From contig NZ_KQ474103.1 of assembly GCF_001401755.1 (NCBI RefSeq), positions 129,038 to 193,037 on the forward strand: DNA of 64,000 bases, read 5' to 3'. Each line of letters begins with the position of its first letter. Position 1 is the first letter of the stretch. The DNA is from Aquimarina longa SW024. GTDB lineage: Bacteria; Bacteroidota; Bacteroidia; Flavobacteriales; Flavobacteriaceae. Below are positions 58,843-64,000 of this stretch, piece by piece. Both the position numbers and the translations under genes were made by a program. The notes below the pieces were generated by a model, which did no database searches, was not told where the DNA came from, and saw only the letters and a program-made list of their open reading frames with translations.

Positions 58843-58940
58843 TCAACAATCTCGGATCAAGCTCATGAGGTATGCTTCCGAAAAAAATACTTTGATGTCG
58901 AGGCAAGTTTCGGGAATTTAATCCCTCAATGAGGGATTAA
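58843..58940 (+). repeat. Dispersed multi-hairpin repeat, copy 3
   Basis: This copy lies between the convergent sigma-like and pabB genes and overlaps the pabB stop codon at 58937-58939. Its third hairpin is extended to 11 bp (TTTAATCCCTC / GAGGGATTAAA), so it could end the pabB transcript. The first arms are partly changed (TCTCGGATCAAGCTC). Confidence 0.82.
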
Positions 58941-60283
58941 ATTCCTTCTAATACTTCTCTCATTGCTTTTGCCTTTAATAAACACTCTTCATATTCTTTA
59001 TCAGGATCAGATTTAGCAGTGATAGCTCCGCCTACTGTGTAGGATATGTATTGTTTTATTTCATTATAAAGAATACTTCTGATCACTACATTAAAATCAA
59101 AATCCCCATCAGGTGTAAAATATCCTACTGCTCCGCTATATAAACCTCGTTTTGATTCCTCTAAGTTTTCTATAATCTGCATTGCAGAGATTTTAGGAGC
59201 TCCTGTCATACTTCCCATAGGGAAAGTAGTTCTAATAATATCTACGGCAGAGGTTGTTTTAGCAACCTCAGAAACCACTGTAGAAATCATCTGATGTACC
59301 TGATCAAATGAATATATTTTACACAATTCTTCTACGATAACAGACCCTTTTGTAGCAGTTCTAGAGAGATCATTTCTTACCAAATCTACGATCATTATAT
59401 TCTCGGATCGTTCTTTAGGATCATTCATTAAAGTTGTTACTAATTTATTATCTTCTTCGGTATTCTTTGCTCTTTTTGCTGTTCCTTTTATGGGTTGAGT
59501 AATTATTTTTTGCCCTTTTTTTCGCAAATATCGCTCTGGAGAAGCTGATAATAAATAATGTTTATTCATTTTAAAGAAAGTAGCAAAAGGGGGATTAGAA
59601 ATTGTATTTAATTGATAATATGTCTGTAAAGGATCGATACAACTATTCTTTGCAAAGAACTCTTGGCAGAAGTTAGCCTCATAAACATCTCCTCTATGAA
59701 TATGAGCTAATAATTGCTGTATCTTTTCTTTATACTCATCCTTAGTCATCCTAAGGCTTATTTTTATCTTACCACAGGGGCGGTGCGTATTATCATCTTT
59801 GGGTGGTGCGGTTACTGTGTTTATTAAAGTAGTAGAGATCGTATCAAAATCGCCTGTCATCTCATCATCGACCATTTTTAGATACTGCACCTCTAGTATA
59901 TTTTCTTTAAGGAGAAAGACTTTTTTTGGTTGAAAAAAATATAAATCCGGAAATCCTAGCTCATCATTATTTCTAGACTCCAAATGCTCTACATCATTTT
60001 TTAGATCATACGAGAGGTATCCAAAAATCCAATCTAATGCTAACTCTTGATATTCCTTTAATTGGTCAAATGCATTATGATAATCTGTTTTAATAGCTGT
60101 AAAAGCATCTACTGCCAATACTGCATCATAACTAGAGTAATGTTGTACATATTCATTAGAATCTAACCAAACTACTTCATCAAACTGTTGAGACCAGATT
60201 AGTAATTTGGTTTTAAATTCTAAACTATTTTCTATCGTATACTGTTTACTGCTTCGCACGTATTCCCTAAATTTGGTGCGCAA
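58937..60283 (-). CDS. Aminodeoxychorismate synthase component I
   Basis: PabB makes 4-amino-4-deoxychorismate for folate synthesis. The chorismate-binding domain has YEANFCQEFFAKNS, FLLSASPERYLRKKG-like SASPERYLRKKGQKIITQPI, then RSENIMIVDLVRNDLSRTA and FPMGSMTGAPKISAMQIIEN. At 448 residues it is full length. TTG at 60283 is the only possible start, since a TAA lies eight codons upstream in frame. It overlaps the end of the FMN reductase gene by 17 bases, so the two genes are coupled. Distinction from anthranilate synthase component I rests on general resemblance. Confidence 0.87.
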   Translation of the reverse strand: MRTKFREYVRSSKQYTIENSLEFKTKLLIWSQQFDEVVWLDSNEYVQHYSSYDAVLAVDAFTAIKTDYHNAFDQLKEYQELALDWIFGYLSYDLKNDVEHLESRNNDELGFPDLYFFQPKKVFLLKENILEVQYLKMVDDEMTGDFDTISTTLINTVTAPPKDDNTHRPCGKIKISLRMTKDEYKEKIQQLLAHIHRGDVYEANFCQEFFAKNSCIDPLQTYYQLNTISNPPFATFFKMNKHYLLSASPERYLRKKGQKIITQPIKGTAKRAKNTEEDNKLVTTLMNDPKERSENIMIVDLVRNDLSRTATKGSVIVEELCKIYSFDQVHQMISTVVSEVAKTTSAVDIIRTTFPMGSMTGAPKISAMQIIENLEESKRGLYSGAVGYFTPDGDFDFNVVIRSILYNEIKQYISYTVGGAITAKSDPDKEYEECLLKAKAMREVLEGI

Positions 60284-60803
60284 AAGTACTGAGAACTTCG
60301 TTTAATCCCAATAAAAGTGTTTCATCTGTTACTGTATTTGATGTTACAGAAAAATTATCATGAAAAGATGGAAAACTAAAGCTATCAACAATCTCTGCAC
60401 CAAACCTTGGCAATACATTCTTAGCAAATTCTAATGAACTCACTCCTCCTCGTTTACCGGGCGAAGTACTCATTAATAAAATTTTCTTTCCTTCTAAAAA
60501 ATTACGATCCAATCGGGATAACCAATCTATTATATTTTTAAAAAAAGCGCTCCAACTACCATTATGTTCATTAACAGAGATCAATAAAGCATCTACTTCA
60601 GAGATCTCTTGCTTTAGCCCTAGTGCCATCCCAGGGAAACCATTATCCTTCTCTTCATCTTCACTATACAATACCATCGGGTAATTAATCAGGTTAATCA
60701 CTCTTACCTGATGACTATCCATTTTAGAAGCTACATATTCTACTAATTTTTGATTGATGGAATTTTTACTATTAGAACCTGCAAAGGCTAGAATTTTTTT
60801 CAT
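60267..60803 (-). CDS. NADPH-dependent FMN reductase-family flavoprotein
   Basis: The flavodoxin-like fold begins ILAFAGSNSKNSINQKLVEY, the usual FMN phosphate loop, and continues ALLISVNEHNGSWSAFFKNI, which is SVPEYNGS in many relatives and holds the dimer and flavin contact. LLMSTSPGKRGG follows at about residue 112. It is 178 residues long, standard for the family. It overlaps pabB by 17 bases. Quinone, azo-compound or chromate reduction is known for family members; the natural substrate here is not known. Confidence 0.88.
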   Translation of the reverse strand: MKKILAFAGSNSKNSINQKLVEYVASKMDSHQVRVINLINYPMVLYSEDEEKDNGFPGMALGLKQEISEVDALLISVNEHNGSWSAFFKNIIDWLSRLDRNFLEGKKILLMSTSPGKRGGVSSLEFAKNVLPRFGAEIVDSFSFPSFHDNFSVTSNTVTDETLLLGLNEVLSTFAHQI

Positions 60804-60886
60804 ACATCTTTTTTGTTAAGAAATTAAAAACAATCTCATTCAATATCTATACATAGACACTGTTTTATTGTTATAAAAATCTCTAA

Positions 60887-60894
60887 CAAATATA
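60887..60894 (-). promoter_or_regulatory. Candidate -7 box for the FMN reductase-pabB unit
   Basis: TATATTTG on the minus strand, with a TTG 15 bases upstream, lies just past the upstream lipoprotein gene's stop and 83 bases before the reductase start. The spacing is a little short. Confidence 0.45.
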
Positions 60895-61479
60895 TCAATT
60901 TTTAACGATCAATATCCAGTCTGATTTAGAAAGGTCTTCAATACCAACTGCTGGTTTATATAACATCAAATGTATTTTTGCATTAGGATTATTAATTCGA
61001 TATTCTTTAAATACTAATAAATTGCTAACAGCACTCCATATTTGTTGATGATCAATACCATCCATAACAGTATGAGGCTCTACATCATAAGCAATCGTTT
61101 CGAATATAGTACCATCTGGCATGACTACAGGAGTATCGATCTTTGTAAAATCATCTGGTTTTGTTAAGTTCTCTGGATAGGTTATAGCTCCTACACCATT
61201 CCATATTATAGATCCCGAAAACAGTTTTTTATCTAGATTTTTGTAGAGCAATGTTATACTCCCAAAATCCCCAGGAGCAACATATTTTGTTTCGAGATCA
61301 AAATCTACAGTAGTATCAAAAACTAATTCTTTTCCTCCTTCAAACGCCTTTGTTTCATAATCAACTTTTAGGATCAAAACTTTGTTTTGATTTGCAGGAG
61401 TAATTGTTGTATCATCATCACTTGTACAACTAATAATCAATCCTATTACTAATAACAATACTAATCTTACGTATCTCAT
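60895..61479 (-). CDS. Hypothetical lipoprotein
   Basis: The 194-residue form starting at the ATG at 61479 has a proper signal peptide and lipobox (MRYVRLVLLLVIGLIISC), so I prefer it over an ATG 26 codons earlier that would bury the signal. The mature part begins with an acidic stretch (TSDDDTTITPAN) and has beta-rich sequence, including DFGSITLLYKNLDKKLFSG and VEPHTVMDGIDHQQIWSAVS. I recognise no family. It probably sits in the outer membrane facing the periplasm or surface. It lies between the toxin region and the reductase gene. Confidence 0.7.
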   Translation of the reverse strand: MRYVRLVLLLVIGLIISCTSDDDTTITPANQNKVLILKVDYETKAFEGGKELVFDTTVDFDLETKYVAPGDFGSITLLYKNLDKKLFSGSIIWNGVGAITYPENLTKPDDFTKIDTPVVMPDGTIFETIAYDVEPHTVMDGIDHQQIWSAVSNLLVFKEYRINNPNAKIHLMLYKPAVGIEDLSKSDWILIVKN

Positions 61480-61644
61480 AACTATTACCTTTATATGTTT
61501 ACTAGATAGATTCAACATATGGATATCGGTTGCGTTTATGTATACATTATATTTCATACTCGATAATATTAAAATATTAAAAGAGTAAAACCAATCTTTT
61601 TACTGGATCTGGTTTTTTAATCTTATTTTGGATTATCATTTGTA

Positions 61645-61860
61645 TTATAAACATAATACACTAACCATTGGAATGTCTACTTTTATCAGGACAAAAAAAT
61701 CCGCATATTCTTTTTTTTGTTCTGCGGTATCATTCTCCTTTATTAGTTTACCATAAAAGGGAGGAAAGAATATAGTGCCTATTTCTGATGCTCGGAATGT
61801 GGTTGTAAACTCTGTATTGTTATCTAGATTAAAAGTTACGTCTGATAGTTGGGTATACAC
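61645..61860 (-). pseudogene. Possible remnant of a toxin-tail or immunity gene
   Basis: A 71-codon frame begins at GTG directly after a TAG, with no visible ribosome-binding site and behind a terminator. The translation (TQLSDVTFNLDNNTEFTTTF, then RASEIGTIFFPPFYGKLI) has plausible composition. TQLSDVTFN recalls TQLSEVTFN in the toxin fragment at 62860, and the DNA matches over about 20 of 21 bases there. It may be a broken piece of a related toxin tail, or a chance frame. Confidence 0.3.
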
Positions 61861-61896
61861 CTACTAATACTAGCAAGATACTTGTGTCTTTAAACC

Positions 61897-61929
61897 AAAA
61901 GAGATAACAGTAGTCGTGTTATCTCTTTT
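61897..61929 (-). terminator. Intrinsic terminator after the probable immunity gene
   Basis: AAAAGAGATAAC (61897-61908) and GTTATCTCTTTT (61918-61929) form a perfect 12-bp stem with a 9-nt loop, with T-rich flanks in both directions. It lies 21 bases past the stop at 61950. Confidence 0.85.
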
Positions 61930-61949
61930 ATTATATTCTTGATTTATGC

Positions 61950-62639
61950 TTAATTATCTTCGATCAGGTTACCATCTTCATCTTTATAGAATCTGCTACC
62001 ATCTTTATAGATATATTTTTTAATATATTTTTCTACCCATGGTTGTGCTAGCTCATTATCTTCCCAGCGTTCTAATCGTATAATACTCTGATAATCCCCT
62101 AATTGTGGATAAGGTTCCCAGTTAGAAGCTACATTAACAGGCTCTTCTGCTTCTTTAGCTTCTTCATACCATTTACCCTTCTCTAGATATCGATCCCAGA
62201 TTGTTAATTTACCCTCTGGGGTAAAAATATATTGTACATCTCTGATATCATCATTAGTAAATTCTTTAATACTATCGGGGTATATAAAATAGTGTAGACT
62301 ACTCATAAAAACCTGATCCGTACCCTCTTGTTTGCTAAATGTATAGGTCATGTAAAAACGATTATACTCATCTATAAAATGTATAAGTATGTTACCATCA
62401 TTAAACAAAATATCGGCATAGGGTTGGTCATTCTCCATTATTGCGGTTACATGAAACAACAATTTGTTTTTATACGCATACTTAGACCAAGACTCTAATG
62501 AAGATAGTGCTTCTTCTAAGATTGTCTTATCAATCTCATCCTCATAGGTTGTTCTATAGAAATCTAAGGTGTCTTCATCATTTTGTAACTCTCCATAGGC
62601 ATCATTCCAGCCCTCTAATATATATTTTAAATTTTTCAT
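61950..62639 (-). CDS. Probable immunity protein next to the Hint toxin fragment
   Basis: The 229 residues have no signal peptide and are rich in acidic residues (YGELQNDEDTLDFYRTTYED, then WYEEAKEAEEPVNVASNWEP). No catalytic motif or known family is obvious. It begins 16 bases after the toxin fragment ends and on the same strand, the usual place for the cognate immunity gene of a polymorphic toxin. The role is therefore inferred from position and acidity only. It could instead be an unrelated cytoplasmic protein. Confidence 0.6.
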   Translation of the reverse strand: MKNLKYILEGWNDAYGELQNDEDTLDFYRTTYEDEIDKTILEEALSSLESWSKYAYKNKLLFHVTAIMENDQPYADILFNDGNILIHFIDEYNRFYMTYTFSKQEGTDQVFMSSLHYFIYPDSIKEFTNDDIRDVQYIFTPEGKLTIWDRYLEKGKWYEEAKEAEEPVNVASNWEPYPQLGDYQSIIRLERWEDNELAQPWVEKYIKKYIYKDGSRFYKDEDGNLIEDN

Positions 62640-62655
62640 AGTTTCGTATTATTTG

Positions 62656-63477
62656 TTACCACCATTTTAGCATATCCATAGTCACATCTTTTATTTCATC
62701 AATTTCAACCCTTTTCTTTTTAGCATAGTCTACTATCTTTTTTGGGATATCTTTATTCTGTTTAGGGATTTGTAAAACATATTTTCCATCTAATTCCTTT
62801 GCACCTGCCCGTTTGGTATTTTGTATTGCTTTACCTTTTTTATATTTTTTTGCGGTATTAAAAGTTACTTCTGATAACTGTGTTGCCTTACGAGATATAA
62901 TGGCTTTACCTGGGATTAAAGTATCTAATCGGGTTTTCATCCCCTTAGTCCATAACTCATGTACTCCATTAACAATACGTTTTTGCATAATCTGATTAAA
63001 ACGAATTCCTCTTAGGATATTCTGAGCATATTTTACTCCTGTCTTTGCTAGAGCGTGTAAACACACCTTTGCATTATGTACCAACCACTCCCATGCCCCT
63101 ACAAAATAGGTATGCCAATCAGCTACCTCAAAGTTATAGACTTTCTTTTTGCTATACAAAAAATTAGTGGCTTCGATACGTTGCCAATTGCCATTCTTGG
63201 TTTTTACCTGATCGGTAGTGGTAAGGTCTGCGGCATCTTTCCATCCGTTTTGGGTATAGAATGGATGTTCTGCGGTGGTCTCTATCACTTCATTACCTAA
63301 AGTAAGTTGTATGGTAGCATCAATTTCTTTTTCTATAATGGTAACTACAGGCTTTAGGTCACTTTCTCCTGTTTCTTCATTATATGCCCATACGAGATCT
63401 CCTATTCGTATATCTTCTATGTTTTTATGCCCTTCTTTTATCGCAACTTTTGTACCCGAGGTAAAACAAGCAAAGAC
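62656..63477 (-). pseudogene. Hint-domain polymorphic toxin, 5'-truncated module
   Basis: The open frame starts right after a TAA at 63478-63480 with ACFTSGTKVAIKEGHKNIED, the first block of a Hint (intein-like) protease domain. IETTAEHPFYTQNGWKDAAD and VYNFEVADWHTYFVGAWEWL, then VHN, complete it. The last 130 residues are a lysine-rich toxin candidate (GKAIISRKATQLSEVTFN, then KYVLQIPKQNKDIPKKIVDY) of no family I can name. No start codon precedes the first Hint block; the GTG at 63288 would lose its cysteine. It follows a terminator, so it is likely a displaced, silent tail cassette. Confidence 0.72.
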
Positions 63478-63485
63478 TTAAAACC

Positions 63486-63516
63486 AAAAAATCCCTACAC
63501 AATGTAGAGATTTTTT
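63486..63516 (-). terminator. Intrinsic terminator between the small acidic gene and the toxin fragment
   Basis: AAAAAATCCCTACA (63486-63499) pairs with TGTAGAGATTTTTT (63503-63516) with one G-U wobble and a 3-nt loop. T runs flank both sides. It isolates the truncated Hint module from upstream transcription. Confidence 0.8.
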
Positions 63517-63535
63517 TATGACTATATTTTATGTA

Positions 63536-63898
63536 TTAGTCTTCATCATCTTCATACCAAAGTGTTAATAAATCATCCTCCTCATCTTTATTATTTATTA
63601 AACGAGGTTCTTTTCCTTCCTCTTCATAGTATAATTTAAATTCTCCTTTCTGACCTATGTCTGATGTATTATCAATTAAACCTAAAACTATTAAAATCCC
63701 ATTAGATATAATATCTTCGATATAACCAATAGTTTTTTCTTTTTCTATTATATCAGCATCCTTATAATACTCTTTTAAATTTTTTAATAATAAATTATCA
63801 GTAGGTTGAACTTTCTCTTGAATCTGCTCTTTATAATCTTTAACCACTTGATTTAATCCATATTTTTTTAAGTTCTCGATAAATAATTCGTTATCCAT
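63536..63898 (-). CDS. Small acidic protein, possible immunity protein
   Basis: The 120 residues have an N-terminal helix pair (ENLKKYGLNQVVKDYKEQIQ) and a highly acidic C-terminus ending in LTLWYEDDED. There is no signal peptide and no family I can name. Its position, two bases after the partial gene at the window edge and before the Hint fragment, fits an immunity protein for the gene upstream of it. It ends at a good terminator. Confidence 0.55.
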   Translation of the reverse strand: MDNELFIENLKKYGLNQVVKDYKEQIQEKVQPTDNLLLKNLKEYYKDADIIEKEKTIGYIEDIISNGILIVLGLIDNTSDIGQKGEFKLYYEEEGKEPRLINNKDEEDDLLTLWYEDDED

Positions 63899-63900
63899 TT

Positions 63901-64000
63901 TTAAATATTTTTAGGGTTTTTAAATAATTCAGGAAACTTTTCCTTATTTAATTTAATTAATTCTTGTAATTTCTCATTAGGTACATCTTTATATACTCTA
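63901..64000 (-). CDS. Partial gene at the window edge (C-terminal 33 codons)
   Basis: The visible end reads VYKDVPNEKLQELIKLNKEK, then FPELFKNPKNI and a TAA at 63901-63903. Only a helix and tail are visible. Because a small acidic gene follows two bases later, this may be the tail of a polymorphic toxin such as an Rhs or Hint-type protein, but the sequence shown cannot prove that. Confidence 0.5.
   Translation of the reverse strand, partial: RVYKDVPNEKLQELIKLNKEKFPELFKNPKNI

Overview
The window looks like a chromosome segment of a marine member of the Flavobacteriaceae (Bacteroidota). The evidence is a very AT-rich base composition, a SusC/SusD pair, many lipoproteins, remnants of type IX secretion sorting domains, fucose-permease-type sugar uptake, and promoters that fit the Bacteroidota TTG / TAnnTTTG pattern. 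The genus is inferred only; something close to Aquimarina would fit. I saw no rRNA, tRNA, CRISPR array or intact insertion sequence.

Layout. (1) 759-14731 is a polysaccharide-utilisation locus for alpha-mannan or mannose-rich N-glycans: SusC, SusD, a GH92 alpha-mannosidase, a FucP-type transporter, a second GH92 enzyme with extra C-terminal domains, and a TPR/membrane/AraC-type regulator. (2) 15096-25388 is a capsule or exopolysaccharide region: a PHP-type tyrosine phosphatase convergent with its likely kinase partner (Wzc-like), a Wza-like export lipoprotein, a FlaA1/CapD-type sugar dehydratase gene cut in two by an in-frame TAA, a PLP aminotransferase, and an MBOAT O-acyltransferase with an SGNH-like partner. 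(3) 25389-38328 mixes a decayed secreted-protein gene, an M13 metallopeptidase, an Xre/RES toxin-antitoxin pair, a membrane patatin-like lipase, a small secreted protein, a hybrid histidine kinase, a carboxypeptidase-regulatory-domain protein and an S41 peptidase. (4) 38627-42292 is housekeeping: a DUF4202 protein, a BadF-type sugar kinase, GAPDH and phosphofructokinase. (5) 42770-48808 holds a C39-peptidase ABC exporter with its HlyD partner, then a GHL10-type hydrolase and a DUF5009 membrane acyltransferase. (6) 48809-49735 is noncoding and carries a 21-bp tandem repeat array. (7) 49736-60803 holds a CBM9-like lipoprotein, DUF885 and CocE-type hydrolases, a tilS-dsbD operon, a sigma-like conserved protein, pabB and an FMN reductase. 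(8) 60895-64000 is a polymorphic-toxin tail region: a Hint-domain toxin fragment without its 5' end, probable immunity genes and a partial gene at the window edge.

How parts work together. The mannan locus binds and imports glycan (SusCD), trims mannose (two GH92 lipoproteins), takes the sugar across the inner membrane (MFS) and is probably controlled by the downstream regulator. Capsule export is balanced by the kinase/phosphatase pair. Sugar kinase, PfkA and GAPDH feed glycolysis. The most unusual signals are three copies of an approximately 98-bp multi-hairpin element (14821, 36411, 58843), the 21-bp array at 49270-49555, the nonsense-interrupted dehydratase gene, the decayed T9SS-substrate gene at 25693-26401, and the toxin/immunity tail region at the right edge.
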